Counted from the first letter of the stretch, positions 37,651-52,600 are shown. The stretch is 64,000 bases of DNA from Sipunculus nudus (GCA_026874595.1 CM049313.1:11159508-11223507); one strand, 5' to 3'. Translations and numbers: made by a program. The notes: generated by a model not told the origin, from the letters alone.

Positions 37651-40600
37651 CATATTACTGTGTAATATAATAAATGTATAATTTATTATATATAAATGTA
37701 CAAGCTCCATTACTAAATTTCCCGGCATCGTGTAATCCTGGCACACCAAGGAGACGAAAGCTGTAGTTTACAATCTTCATAGTGTCACCCACAGGCCAGC
37801 AAATATCAATTAATAATAAGATGACCCTGCCATCATTAAAATACACAGACGCACTTCCGGTGTTTTCTTCTTGAAAGCGCCGCCTACTGGTCGGTGTCAA
37901 TGTTCCAATTATGGCAGGTTATATTGACAGCAGGCGTTCATTGTGGTAACAAATGGCGTCCGGCGGAGGTGGCGGTAGCGCCATTAAATCGCTTCCCTTC
38001 GGGTTGGACATGACACTTAATCACTGCGTAATAATTTATAAGACCCAGGCAGTCCCGCCAAACCCCCAGCGTGCTTGGCTATTTGCAGCTCTTTGTAAAT
38101 TTTATCCCGTTTTTAAGCATTATATTACCATTTATTACTACTTTATCTCAATTCAAAGGTTCCTTAAGGAGCAGTATCATTTTATACCACTTCGTCCATA
38201 TTTTATGTTTACAATACCTGTCAGTCTTTCTACTTGATATAGTATTTCCCGCCCTTAAGCCAACCGTTCGTCTGCTTAAAATTAGAAACGCTTTATCCGT
38301 TATAAAAGCCTATTTGAAAAGTTATTGCTCAAAAGATGAGCGCTTTTATTAACAAAAGACGACCATTTCACTAATGACTTAAATAACATTTCCTTTGAAC
38401 CAATATACCATGCGTGTTTTCAGAGTAAATGACGTTTTACCTATAAAATATAGCATCACTTTCGTTCAGTGGAGCGATAGCTCCAATATTTTTCTTACAT
38501 GTTGTTTATCGTTTATAAAATGTTCTGGCCATTATTTTCGCCCAGGAAACCGTACACAAATCCGGCTGCAGCATTCAATTACAGAGCTCAAAGGTGCAAA
38601 CCGATTGAAAACATAACCTTTATATAATATGCAGGTATCTTTGTTTTATCCAGGTATTCTTTTGATGAATCTTACAAACCAAAACCCGGAATCTCTATGA
38701 AGTAGGAGAATATTAATGAGGTATCATTTTACTTCGCTTTCTATGAATTGTAGATTCGTGTTTTACTGCGTTTATTGTGATAAAAGACTGACGTGCATAA
38801 ACAAAATTGGGCAACTCACGGATTGTTTCTTGGTGGCGGCATTTTTACTACCTAATGTTCTATAGGTCTACCTGTAACAGATGTGTTTCACATTCTGTCA
38901 AGCCCGCTAACATTTATTTCTTTCAAGTGTCGGAACAGGACACCATATATGACGTCAGGACATGGAATTAAAGGACACCCTTCCAGCTCTTTAAGTAACA
39001 AAGGCAACCCTTGATATGTATCACTTTCAGAAGGTTTACTCTAACAAAGCTGAAATAGAAACGGTGGCATTTTGAAAAAAACAAAGGTCTTAGCATGTCT
39101 ATTAAAATTTGTAATAGCCCATCCATAATGCAATACGCTGACTGCTATCGAGATCCGACTCTGTAATGAAAGTTCAGTGTTCAGTAAAATGATAAACTGC
39201 GTGTATTTTCCGAATCGCAGGGGTACAGGTTAACTGAGTCATGGAATATCTCCTGACGTTAGAGAACCCAAAGTATCCCCAAATGCTCGGATAGATGCCA
39301 AAAAAATACTGTAGGTGGCATCAGCAGTTTTGTAAACGATATATTTTTCCAAGATCTTGCAAAATTTTAGGCTGATACGTCCGACTACTTCTGAGATATG
39401 TATGATTTATTTTAACTTGACACCCAAAAGGACAGCTGTAGGTGGCGCCACCTGTCTTGCATGAGAGAATGTTAATCAAGATGGACAGACGGCAATATTT
39501 CAGACTGTTATGTCAAAACATTTCTGAGATATGTACATTCTATAAAAAAATATATTTTAGGTGGCGCCAATTGTCTTGTGTACGAGAAAAATAGCCAAGA
39601 TGGATGGGCACGCACATTTTCAGATGGACACAATGCACATACGATTTCAGAGTCAAAGCTTTCCAAGATAGGTCAAACCATTCCTGGGATCTATGCGATT
39701 TTCAATAATAATAGATGCATGTATTGACACACACAAAAAAAAACGGTTGTCATAAAAACCAATCTTGTATATGACAAAAAAGAATCTATCGATATGCAAC
39801 ATTTCAGGCTGATATGTCAAACCACTCTGGAGATAATTGCATGGACATATTATACGAACACATGATTGTGGATGTTGCCAGCTGTCTTGTGAACGAGAAA
39901 GCTATCCAAGATGGATAAACATACAATATGTCAAGCCGATATATCGAACCATTCATGAGATTTGTGTGTTTTTTACTCTAAGTTGACTTATGAAGGGACG
40001 CCACGTGAAAACGATTGTAGGCGGCGCCACCCGTCTTGAAAACGAGATAAAGGCATATACCGGTAGTATCTGTGGCCATGCAAAATTAATTTCAAGCTGA
40101 TATATCAAACAACTCCTGAAATATTAGAATAAATATATCGATGGAAACCAAGCAAATAAACAGTATAGTTTGCGCCACCAGTCTTTGTTTCTAAATGACA
40201 CTATAAGGATGCCACGTTTTGGTTAAATCCGCCAAGCGGTTTCAGAAGTGTTTTCTTGTACTTGAACAGGAACCTTGGCAGTTTCAAGGATAAATTATTC
40301 AGAATAATTCCAAGGCTTCATCTTCTGACTGTTTCCTTTTAACCGAAATTCAACAAGAACCAAAGAACCTGTTTTCCTGTCTGCTCGCACATGCACTTCC
40401 GGATATTTCAGCTAAGCTAATTAAAATTAGCATAAATTATTAAGACGGCATTAGCACAAGATGAAGCCATACTTTCTTGAATGTAGTGGCATTTACTGTA
40501 AGATAATGGGCCTCAGTACTAAAACGATAGAAGAATACTCCCCCTGAAATTAAACTTGAAATCTTAAAAGGGCAGGTACAAAGTTTTGAATAGTTAAAAC

Positions 40601-43600
40601 GTAAAGCTCCTGTTGATGCGTTTTAGCAAACATTATAGGCATAACTGTTTATATAGAAAAAAAAAAAACATTTAAACCTGATATTTCTCCCAGTACAGGG
40701 ATGCATTCAGCTGTGACGTAGTACTCGAGTCCGGACTGAGTCCACTTTTTTAGGAACTCGGTCTTGGACTTGAATCCTGGATTCGTAGGTAAGGACTCGA
40801 GAAATCAGGTGGAGTCCAGCTCGGAACAATAGAAATAACATACTATAAACACTTCTATACACATGCATGTGATAACAACTACTAAAAGAAAATTACAAAA
40901 TAATAACACTGTATATAACAAGCTTTACCTCTGCATCGGGACTCGGACTCGGGTGGTGCGGCCTCGTCCACATGACTGACATGAAGCATATTTGCAATAC
41001 ACACCAGTGTATACTTTGAGGAAATCTTAAACTGCACAAATTCTTTATCAATCGCTCCCTGTCAGCGTGAAATGCCCCCTTCATAATTGCCCAGTTATAC
41101 AAAGTTGTTGAAAGCCAAAAAACCAGGGTTATCAGAGACAGAGGCCTTTATCTATACAAGTAGAACTCGGTATGTCTGTCCGGTTGAGAGGGTCGAAATA
41201 TGTACTGGATACGCAGGCGGGACCGGAAAGTTTATCCGTTGTCCGGGATACTGAGTTGTCCACTTGAAGGAGTGTCACTGTATATATAGTTATTACAGAA
41301 ATATAACAATGTTTGCAAATTGTATAGCCTTGATATGAGTGAACGATGAAAATCAATAATTTAATCCACCGTGGGCATGAAAGTGGTAATTCAGTCTGTG
41401 ATGTGAAAAAACGTGTGTGACAGAACTGCACAAATCGAGAATTACAACTGCACATTTCCACCTATTGCTGCACAAACAGTGGTCAACTGCACTTTAAACA
41501 AGGGACCCATGGGTCACGGCGCTCAGCTGATCGTGATTGGACTATAAATGTTTCTCCACTGTGATACTATATCGAGTCGATAAAGCTTATGAATATCATG
41601 GACATGTTGGGCTATTATAAAGGAATGTAATGTAATATGTGAGTAAATGATAAATGAAATTACCTGACTGATGGATTAATAGAGTAAAATATAGTGGTTT
41701 ATTTTTTATTTATTTAGGAGGGGTTGAAAATTGTGATATATTTGAGCAAATATGAATGCAATGACAGCAGTAATAAGCAGTAGTAGAATGATGATAAGGC
41801 TATTTGTTGAAGGATCTAAAGTGTATGGTAGTCTGCAAGCGTTCAATTTGACAGATATGATGTTATGATTAACTATGCTGATGAAGTGATTTATGAATTA
41901 GTGACTGTATACGCTCTTTACACAGCGCTTTAACTATAGGCCTACTTCCTATATGGTAAGCGCTGTTTGTTATGACCTCGTATCCTGAATTGCTACACCA
42001 GAGGGGAGCACTGTACTTTTGTCCAGTCAGATGAAACCTTGTGCTGGAAGACACGGCAAAGCGAGGAATACACGAAGCCAATCATGTTCATTTCGTTTTG
42101 AATGACAGCTCATCGCCCCGGTAACCCAATGAACAGGCCACAGGCTCAGAGAGAATTGCTGCAGACGTGGTTTACTTAGGGCCTTGGGCACATAGGATGC
42201 CCGGTTGGTGAGCTGTAATTCAAACGAAACGTAACAACAAAGGCTGCGTGCACACCTCGCTGGCTGGTTTTAGTTCTACGCTAACACAGTCATACTGTCA
42301 GATTCGAATCGGTCGATGATGCGAGAATACAGAGGGGGCAATTAAAATTCGAACGTAAACTTGTCTTCAAACGGCGCTTGAAGCGCAGCTATGGGCGGAG
42401 CCAGGATGCCTGTGGCGTGTTTGTTTATTGACATCTGATTGGCTGCTTGTCACATCATACGCACGTTTTTATCAGCGGACAACGAACCGCCATCTGGTGT
42501 CTAAATATATCATAAACGGTCAAAGCTGGCAGCGTGAAAATCAGTTGCTTCTTTAGAAGCGCAAGATTTCCGCTGCCTCGGGAGCGTAGTGACTGTTTGA
42601 CACAGTATCTCTTTAGTCTTGACAAGGTACATTATTGTGATGCCCACTATGTCTACATATTACACAATATTGACATAATTTCTGGCATGTACATAGGTAC
42701 CTATGGACAAATAGTTAAACAAAATATTAAAGTATGAATATATCTGATTCATCTTGTTCTTGCTTAGAGAAGGGAAAAGTGAGGGCAGCACGAAGGTGGA
42801 TGTAGAAATATTCTATTGTAATGTTTTTCATTTATATAAGAATATGAAAAGCTAAGAGGAAAGGAGCCCTCCTACTTGGTTATGGTAAAGTTCTAAATAT
42901 ATGATTGCAAACTAATACTCTGACAAGACTGTCATGAAGAAAAACAGTAAAATTTTGAGATACTGTGATGCATATGAAAATTTACAGATGGACAGGCAAG
43001 TGGACAGAATGGACTAATACCTTTATTTCACTTTCAATGGAATAATGCATTTAAGTTTATATATAATCCTATTTTTTAAGCATATCCACTTTTTCCATTA
43101 AGAAGTTTTTATCTGAATCATTTTTTTATTTACAGGTTTTATAAATTTTTAATAAAAAAACCTGAAAATATAAGTTAAAATATTAGAATTGTTGCAAAAG
43201 TTGCAATCATTATATATGCAGAGTACAAAACTGAAACTATAAGTTAAAATATTAGAATTGTTGCAAAAGTTGCAATCATCATATATCCAGAGTGTAGCTC
43301 ATATTGGGTCATATTATGCATACACATATATTTTAATAATTTTTAAATCATAAATGTTTAAACTGAATTTAAAAGAAAATAATGCCACAACATGGCATCT
43401 ACAAGAATATTCCTTGAATCACTATTAAAAAGTTTTGCACATTGGAGTTTTCAGTACATGCTTAATTTATTCACCAAAATAAAATAAAAGTAAATTTGAT
43501 AAAATAAAACACCTTTTTAAATAAAGTATACACACTGTTGGTTGAATGAGGGACAAACAATATCATTGTGCTAATTACTATCCCAGTTTTAATTTATTAC

Positions 43601-46600
43601 TGGAATTAATAGTCAATTTCACACCTGGTGAAGTTTTTACTCTTCTGCAGTAAGGAATTACATCCACACTTTCATAGCAATACACCACTTTGTGGACACA
43701 ATTAAATGTACACTTTAATCATTGTAACCCTGACGGTACAATACAAAATCTAAAATGTAGCATAGCCTAGAATAAGAATGAATCAAATACAGAAAATAAT
43801 AACATTCATCTAGTTTATGCACCATCGGGGGGGGGGATTGCAGGGCAGAAGGGAAGCCTGCTGGTAGTGGCCAGGCTGACCCAAGGCAAGCTGCCTGGGG
43901 TGGGTTACATAATGCAAGTGAAGACTGTACTACTAGGTGGGCTAGATGTAAACAACACCTGACATGGTGTATGAAAACATGAATAAAAGCTATTCTTTCC
44001 AATCAATTTCTTTGAAATTTCAGATTTTAAAAGATTAAATCCTTATGTACATATGCTGTGAAAATTAAATCAACAGTGCCGAAGTTGGACAAAATTTAAA
44101 TTATTGATTATTTATTTATGCTAATCACTTGAAAAATATGCAAAATTCAGATCTAATTTTGGGTAAACAATTGAATCTTGATTAAATAAAGTTATTTTCC
44201 TGAAAAAAAGTCTTTAGGTTCAGCAATCCTCATGTTAGGTGAGTAAATATATTTCCTGATCTTTTTTTTAAAAATTGCATTATGTTTTGGCCCATAACTT
44301 CAAAATAATACCCAATACAGACCTAATTTTGGTATGTTCATAGAAAATATATGAAAGAATGTGAATACTAAATACGATCAAAAACAGATCAGTGGTTTTG
44401 ATATTAGGCAGCCTTTTTTTAGGCAGAGTTTTTTTCCTTAATATTTCGAAAGAACGAAGTCCTAATGACCCAATTTTCGGTATGGAAGGAGATTTTGGGG
44501 ACATCTAAAATTATGCCAACAGCCTGGGGAGCTTAGAGATGTGCACTGAATGACCTACAGTCATCAAAGTGGACTGCTTGACAATGTAAGGGAATACAAC
44601 AAGAGCCTAAAAAAAATTCAATAACTACCCTAATTTTGCAGCTTTTATTTTCAAATTTCAGATTTTAACAGATTAAATCCTTATGTATACATGGTGTGAA
44701 AATTAAATCCACAGTACTTACAGTAAAAAAAACGTGCCAAGGCCAAAGTTGGGCAAAATTTAAGGTACCAATTTTATATTTTTGCCAATATTTAAAAAAT
44801 TTAACAGATTTTGATCTAATTTTTGGTATACAATTAAATTTTGATTAATTAAAGTTGTATTACTGGAAAAAAGTCCCTACCTTTAACACTTTTGGTCTTA
44901 AGTGGCAAAATATCTTCCTGATTTTTTTACAAAGTCCATTATGTTTGGGCCCATAACTTTTTTAAATTATATAATACTGACTTAATATTTGGCATGTACA
45001 TAGGAACTATATAGAGGAATATTTATGGTAAATATGAAGAAAATCAGATGAGTGCTTTTGATATTAGGCAGTCCTGAAGTGTGAAAATAGATTTCTAATA
45101 AAAAATTGAGGTTTTTCCTTAATATCTCGAAGGAACGAAGTCTTATTGACCCAATTTTCGGCATGGTAGGAGATTTGGGGACATCTAACTGTATGTCGAA
45201 TTTCAGATTCGTAGGTCCAACGGTGTCGAAACGTGCCAGTCTTACGGACGGACATCCGGACGGACGGACAGACAGACGGACGGACGACGGACAATGGACC
45301 ACGACTATAGCTCAGATGACTTATAGTCAGCTGAGCTAAATATACCCTGATAAACATTATGTATCACTCGGAGTGTATTTTCAAAATATAATGTTCCTGA
45401 ATAAGCCGGCCCACACAAGGCAATCATTTCATCTGTATTTCGAATGGACGCTGAATCAAGGTTTGTGAAAGCGCAGCTAAAAACGTGGTAGTATGAAATA
45501 GTTCAGTGGAACCTCTCCTTACCTGTATACTAAGGGCACCTACTATTTACGGCCACTTACGGGCAGTCCTTTGAACGTAGGTCCGGAAATATATAATTTA
45601 TCTAATAAAGGTTTTACTCTACGTAATCCGAACAATAAATGACAAACAGCCAATTGTAATCTCGTCATCGTCAAACCAGAAACGACAGGTTTAAGTCAAA
45701 TTTCTTTTTGCAGGGCCCCATCATTGGAATCTACTTCCAAGTGATTTAAGATGAGCCATCAGTGTGAAACTATATAAATTGTTTAATCAACAATTTCTGT
45801 GCATTGAGGCTAAGGATTAAATTTTAGTCCTATTTGTCGATTTTAATAATTTTATATTTTTAAATATGTCTGATATTAACCAGCTGTTAATTTAGTGTAT
45901 GTTTAGATCAACATTTTATATATTTTTTTTATATTCATGACTGTATAAATGAAAGCAAATAATGTCTCGATGTGTGATGTTACTAGGACATCGATGAAAT
46001 ATAGGTGATTCTGCTGAATGCGCCATCCTGGTAAAATATGTTTGTGAATAATAAATTAAAACATTCTAGTGACGCCTGCGGTCCTCATATCAGTGACAAT
46101 TATCGATTTAACGTACTGGTGATTTTCCAGTTTTTAAACCGATGCGATTAGTCATCCACCGGAACTCGCTGAGTGAACGCGGGAAGAAAAGCCAGCTTGC
46201 TTTCGTGTCAAATAGATATTTTTTATATATGGAGAGTTCTTCAATAGCCATTGCATTTAAAAAAACGATGTAAACAACATGTATGTACTATAATTATTAA
46301 AGGAAGAAAATCAACACAAATATACATGTTTAGACGATGTTTGTATGGACGATGCCCGCATGCTTTGTTATTATTCCGTTTCACATCAACGCCAGACATG
46401 TTTACAAAATATGTGTCGTCAACACTTGTAACAGGTTCCAGGAATGACCGGCTACTGGTTACACCGCGTATCCTGAAAACACTCTTGTTTATCTCACAAT
46501 GCCAATTAAGCGTGTCTCTATGCGCAAACCAATAGAAAAAAAACATCAATCTGGTATCTCTGATCTCATGACGTCATACAGTACCAAAGGTTCACCGTAT

Positions 46601-49600
46601 GACCACATTTAGCCAGTGCAACGACATCCAAATTGAGTCTGGCGTTCTGTGAACGTTTTTTTATTTAACCCAAATGGGTTTTGTCATTGTTTATGTTTTC
46701 CACAAGCTGAAAGCGTGACCGCATATAATAAGGGAACAGATATACATAGAGGAAAGAAATAATGTATTGTGAAATAGCGGTCTCTTTCAGATCCCAAACT
46801 AATGTCTCCGGCAGTGAAAATTCACAATATATCGCAGTTATTAAGACATTTTATACTCAATGTCTATATTAAAGCTGCTTTATGATATTGCACTTTGCAA
46901 CGGACTGAGAGTAACGGAGCTCTTTTAGAAGAATCTCATACGGCACTTTCTAATATTGATGTCACTGAACTTTTGACCCCATTTTCGCAATGTAGTAAGC
47001 GGCCCCAGCACATTACCGTAAGAAACCACCAAAGCCATTATCCTTGCAGGAATCAGTGTTATGGCTATCGGAGTGACATTTCAAGAGCCGAGACAACATA
47101 GTGAGAGCGCCTATTTGTCGATTATATGCACGAAAGCGTAATTTCTCTGAGCTGCAATAAATTGCAAGCGGCCGATCAAATGGGTTGTGACTTAGTGCTT
47201 CAAAAGTAAAGATGCTTTGCGGTTATGTTTTGACCTGCGTCTGTCAGTCCTTCTGACAGGCGAAAATAGCGCATATGCACAAAACGTTTTTATTCAATTT
47301 TCAAAGTACTCTGAAACCTTTTTTGAATTAAAATTATTAAAACACAGAAGGATTTCTCTGGATTCAGAGATTACGGTAAGAGCAGGGATTAGCAACATTA
47401 ATCCCCAGAAGGTGTTTGTTCTTCTTAACTATAGAAGATTTTCATTTTTCTTAAAGGGTTTCTTAAATGAAACATTTTTTGATTTTTTAATAGCTTTAAA
47501 TATTATATTTTTCGAAATTTGAATGCCATATATGGTTTTAAATTATGCATGTATGTTACTTACAGTATGAATTTCAAAACGTCTTTCAGATTTATGGTCC
47601 GATGAGTTGAACAGATTTAAAATCAATATAGTTTAGAAAAATACTGATTTTAAAGTAAAGACAGAAAGTTTTAACAAATAAAATTTACACTTTAACATAA
47701 GGAAATGTTTCATTGGAGGGTTTGTTTCCTTGTTATGGAGACATATAGACATCATTTTATATTATATCTGACATATACTTCATACTGAGAAAGAAAAAAA
47801 ATAAAATATTTAAAGTTGATATAGTAACGTTTTATTTAACAAACCTTTTTTTTAAAAAAAATATGTCCCTTCTGATATAAACAGGAAATACAAGCACCAA
47901 ACTTCAGTCTTGTTATAAAGGTATGACCTATTGAATTCCACTATAAATCATATATAAAAAAAAATGTTTAGAGCTGTAATATTACCCCAGAAACCCTTAA
48001 TTCAAAATGACAATTAAAAAGTAGGAGTGACGATAGCTTAGAACAATTATTTTATGTCTTATAATTGTATATCTATCTGGAATCAGCTCAGATGTGATTA
48101 CAGACTTAATCCTTATCTGTTTTTATACAGGTCTATGTGAGTGAATACACACTTTTTTAAACACGAATTAATTGCACTTCAATTTAAGAAGAGAGAAATG
48201 TTCAGACATAGAAGAATAATCGATCTAAGCGATCTATTTTTGCTTTCGGAGCAGCTGTAAAATAATTAACTGATCATCATTCGCAGAGATATGCGCTCCG
48301 CGAGTGCTCTCAGTGCTTTCGCAATTTTAAGGGTTCCCGCATATTAACGTTAGACCTGCAATTAGATAAAGTAGTAACTGTCCTAGATGCTGGCACAAAG
48401 TTAGAGTGTCTTCCTAGCTTTATCGACTGGACTAGTCTAACCAAGAAAGCTTCTTGGTCTTATAAACACGGGTGAATTGTATTCCCTTTTCAAAATTAAA
48501 TATCCACTGGCTTCATTCAATGTACACGCTTCATAGAGAATAAATGTTATTAAGTTAATTTGGGAAATAAGGCAATATCAGTTTATAAAATTACAAAAGA
48601 GTGAACAGAACAAACCATACTTAAAAAATAAAAAAAATGGCAATTTCATTTTATAACTTACAACGATATTGTTAGGACACAAAAGATTAGATAATTGAAC
48701 AAAAGCTGGTGATTCAGAATAGATGAAACGTTCAAGAGAGAAATATACTGACTGCTTTGATTTTTATTCCATTGAACTGATGGCTGTAATTTCCTCAGGC
48801 CTCACATTTTTCTTTGAATTATGCAGCTTAGTTTGAATGAACAAATAGGACCGATGTTTGCAGATTATAGCTTTAACGACGTTCCTCACACCAGTAAAAT
48901 AAACTCGGACATATCCCATTTTCTCAGACAAATAACACCGAACATGTTGTTGGCCGTACGGCGGCCAGGGAATGGTTTACGGCGAATCCGTGCGAGTATT
49001 ACGCTTAGGCAGACTGGGGGGAAAGTCATTCGTCATACACACAGGCGCGCCCCAAAGGGAGAAGTCCCCGCCTTTGCAGTACTAATTTCCCGCGAGGTCC
49101 ACTTAATCTTTCTGCGCATCTATTTGGCTGTACTGTTGCTGTGACAGCATCTGTGGATGGAGTCCACGGACTGGGAACTGCCCCCGTGAGAGTAGGAGTG
49201 TTTCACTCTGTTCCCGTCTCGACCAGTTGGGAATCCACCGTCCTGGGGTGGATGTAGTATTTAGGAAAAGGAGGGGTCCAACTCAGAAGGACTAATGTCA
49301 AAACCTAAAAAAGGTCTCAAGGTCAGGAAAATAGGGGTTCAAGGCCACAAAATTGGTCTGAAAAAAAGGAAGCTTCGGCTGAAAAAAGGGAGGGGGGGGG
49401 GGCGGAACCCCTGAATCCCCGACCCCCATAGATCCGCTTCTGCAATCAGCTACTTCCATCAATTATTCCAGACATCCCCATAACATTAAACATAGATAAT
49501 TGACCATCAGGACGATTAAAATGGATCCGTTACACCCTGGACAGTGGTCTATCATTTATTATTCCTGCAGCTACATAAACCGCCTAGATAAATGGATAAA

Positions 49601-52600
49601 CTAGTTTTATGTCCTATGTGTGTAAAGGATAGTGCAAATGTATTTATCCCAATGTCCTCGAATTCTCATCCATACATCACTCAATAACCTTTCGTTTGGT
49701 CGATTTTGACAGGACTTATGAACTGAATGATATTAATATGTATGATACTGTATCTATTTATCCGGGTTTAGATTGATAATTCAGAGCAGAAACAAACCGG
49801 AAAGTTGAAAAATGTCAATCTTGTCTTGGCTTTGGATGCTCAGACTGGATCCTTAAGGTTTAAAGTCCTGGGTCATCAGGCAAAGTCATACTCCCTGTAG
49901 GACTTTACACTTTTTCCTAACGTTAGATGTCATGTTTAATTGTTTTATTGTTCACTGAGGTATGATGTGACCTTCTGGGGAATACATCATTTAGCTCCGT
50001 CGAAAGATGTATCTGCTTTATCTTATATTTATCCGAGAACTAGGACACATGGCAAGGAGGATTTCTTTCAGGTTTCTTTAATGAGCACACGAACAGACAT
50101 AATGCTTCTGTATACGGATCTTGATCGGATTGCATGGAAACACTTAAACTCATACATGATATTCTTATAAATGTCTAATCTCTCTTCAGTCTTCAGATGT
50201 TCTTTGGAAACAGTTAATCAGGCGCGGATCCAGGACTTTTTTGCAGGAAGTAGTCAACGGGTTTCTTGTATAAAATTGTTTAAAAAAAAGGTCGTTGGTT
50301 AAGAGGGGGGGGGGGGGGGGGGTCGAGACCCAAAACCCCCTGTCATGCATAAGATTTGTCTAAAAAGTTTTATATATTCATACGTGGATGAATAAATTAA
50401 CATACATCAGGCAGACTTGGATTAAACTATAATCTTTATCAAACTTTGGTGGAGTGGGATATAAGGTCTGCTGTAACCTTCATACACCTACACGAGTCAC
50501 TAGTCCAGAGAAATTTGGAAAAGATGCAATGTTTAATATTTACACTTACAAAGCATATGATCATATCGTCTGTTGCTGGGCTCACCTTGGGAGATATCCA
50601 AGCAGAATCAAAGAAGTTAAAATTCATGGAGACCTCCAGGAGGTGAACCAGCTTGTACAAGCTGCACCAGGAAGGGACCTCTGTCTAGACAGAAAGTGGT
50701 TTGGGACATAACGTACATCATGTAATTTCTTATTCGAGACCAAACACTGGGAGGTTCTCGCCTACGACCGCGGGTGTACAAGCCACGAGGATACAGAGTT
50801 GAAAATATGCGTCTCAATTCCAAACCGCCGCACTTGCATGTTACGGATTCATAACTTGGTGCAGTCACCATGAAAAGTGTAATAAAAGTATTTAAATTAC
50901 CTTTTGCATTTCAAAACTGTTTTGTAAAATATCCACAGTGGTACCAATTTATCTTCTGCGGGGGGGGGGGGGGGGGGATTTCTCGTAGGCGTGGTAGGGT
51001 AATTGGAGCAACTTAAAAAAAAAACAAAAAAAAAAACACCCAATATATTACAATTAAATATAAGGTTTTACATGTTTCCAGTATAAGTTAATTCTAAACT
51101 AGGTTGAGATGTATAATATTTCCTAGTAAACTCTCAATTTCATTTAACATATATAGATAGTATTCTCTGAATAGCAGAGAGGATGATTACATTGACCCTC
51201 TCCCTTTGCTAAAAAAGTATGAGCCCCCACTCCCCCACCCCTGGATCGACTCCCCGGGTTATCCAAATTTTATTTTGAAAATGCATTAACCAAACACTTC
51301 ATCGTCACATACGACGATGTCTTCAGCCAATATTTATGACATTTAGACTTGAAGAAAACTCCGTCTTTATTCCGTAAGCCTCAGGTCAACACTCTTACAG
51401 AAGCGGATCCGGGGGGGGGGGGTCCAGGGGGTCCGGCCCCCCCCCCCCCTTTTTAATCAGAAACAACGTTTTTTTAAGGGCTTCAGACAAAATTTTGCCG
51501 CCTCGACCCCCCCCCCCTTTTCCAGACCTTGGGACCTTTATTTTAGGGTTTTCATTGGTCCTTATGGGTTGGACCCCCTTTTCCTAAATCCTCGATCCGC
51601 TCCTGAATTATAGCAGCAGTACCGTGTCACGGACCTGGGGTGGATCTGGATATTGAAAGAATAATATATTACTGTTTATCAATATTGTTCATATTTTATT
51701 TGCACGGGGCTAGAAATAATTCAGAACTCAAACCTATTATTAAGATATGCTTTAAGAACTCTACTGGGCACTGTATGTAATCTAAAAATGAACAAACACA
51801 TCAATGTATATCACTAAACAAACAAATTGCACCTGTGGTATATGTATTGTAAACACATCAAATTAGAGACAACCCCAAATGGGTGCGGTAATATAACATT
51901 TGTAAAACCCAAGCATAAGTGACAGCCGTGGGCGTATGGGACAAGAAATAATCGAACGTCGATTGCTCTGTGACGTCACAAGGCAATCAAAACACGGTTC
52001 CGGCGACGCTGATATGAGGCCGAAGTGTTTCATTAGTACTGTAGCGGGCAGTGGTTGCTGACCCCACAGATATATGAGGGACATGTCTATGACACGCGGG
52101 GGATTACTTCTTAAGCACAGGTTGTTATTCTGTGCAGAAATATCTGTCACAAAGGCACGGAATAACAAAGACTGCTTGGTGTTTTGGCGCCATTTTTGAC
52201 CCAGCTCCTTTGAGCTGGCCATATAAGTTGGAGGAAATGTCCCAGCGTGTAGATTCATGTCTATCACTTGCCTTTGACAGTCATGTGATAGACAAGATCG
52301 GTTATTGAATGTTGGTATAACCCACGCCGTTGGAGACTCGTCTTACCTTAATGACGTCATAAAACGGACTACTTAATCTGGAATGACGCATACGGGTTAA
52401 TCAAAACAACTAATCAACTCTGATGTACAGAAACAAATAGGCCTTGTGGCTATTGTGGTTGTCCTTTCCGAAATGCAGGCCCCTCTCACCCCTACCCAAA
52501 ATAATTGTTCTACGGAATTCAAGCTCCAGGTTTCACGGATCAAACAGATTTCATGATGCCTGAGAATTGAATAACTTAGCTGATTGCAGCTCTTGCCTCG

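Noticed and set aside
41132-41461. Minus-strand 109-codon frame
   Set aside because: No recognisable protein; the + strand has GGTATGTCTGTCCGGTTGAG and GTTGTCCGGGATACTGAGTT, more like a decayed DNA-transposon end than a gene.
48821-49144. 107-residue + frame
   Set aside because: No family match by eye, non-uniform composition and no splice signals; considered chance.
49150-49210. Possible 5S rRNA-like stretch (GAACTGCC, GAGAGTAGGA)
   Set aside because: The words occur in the wrong order and lack the rest of a 5S gene.
51863-52258. Minus-strand frame of about 131 codons from ATG
   Set aside because: Longest frame apart from exon 1, but no recognisable domain, splice support or signal; left as unsupported. 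Transcript evidence would change this.
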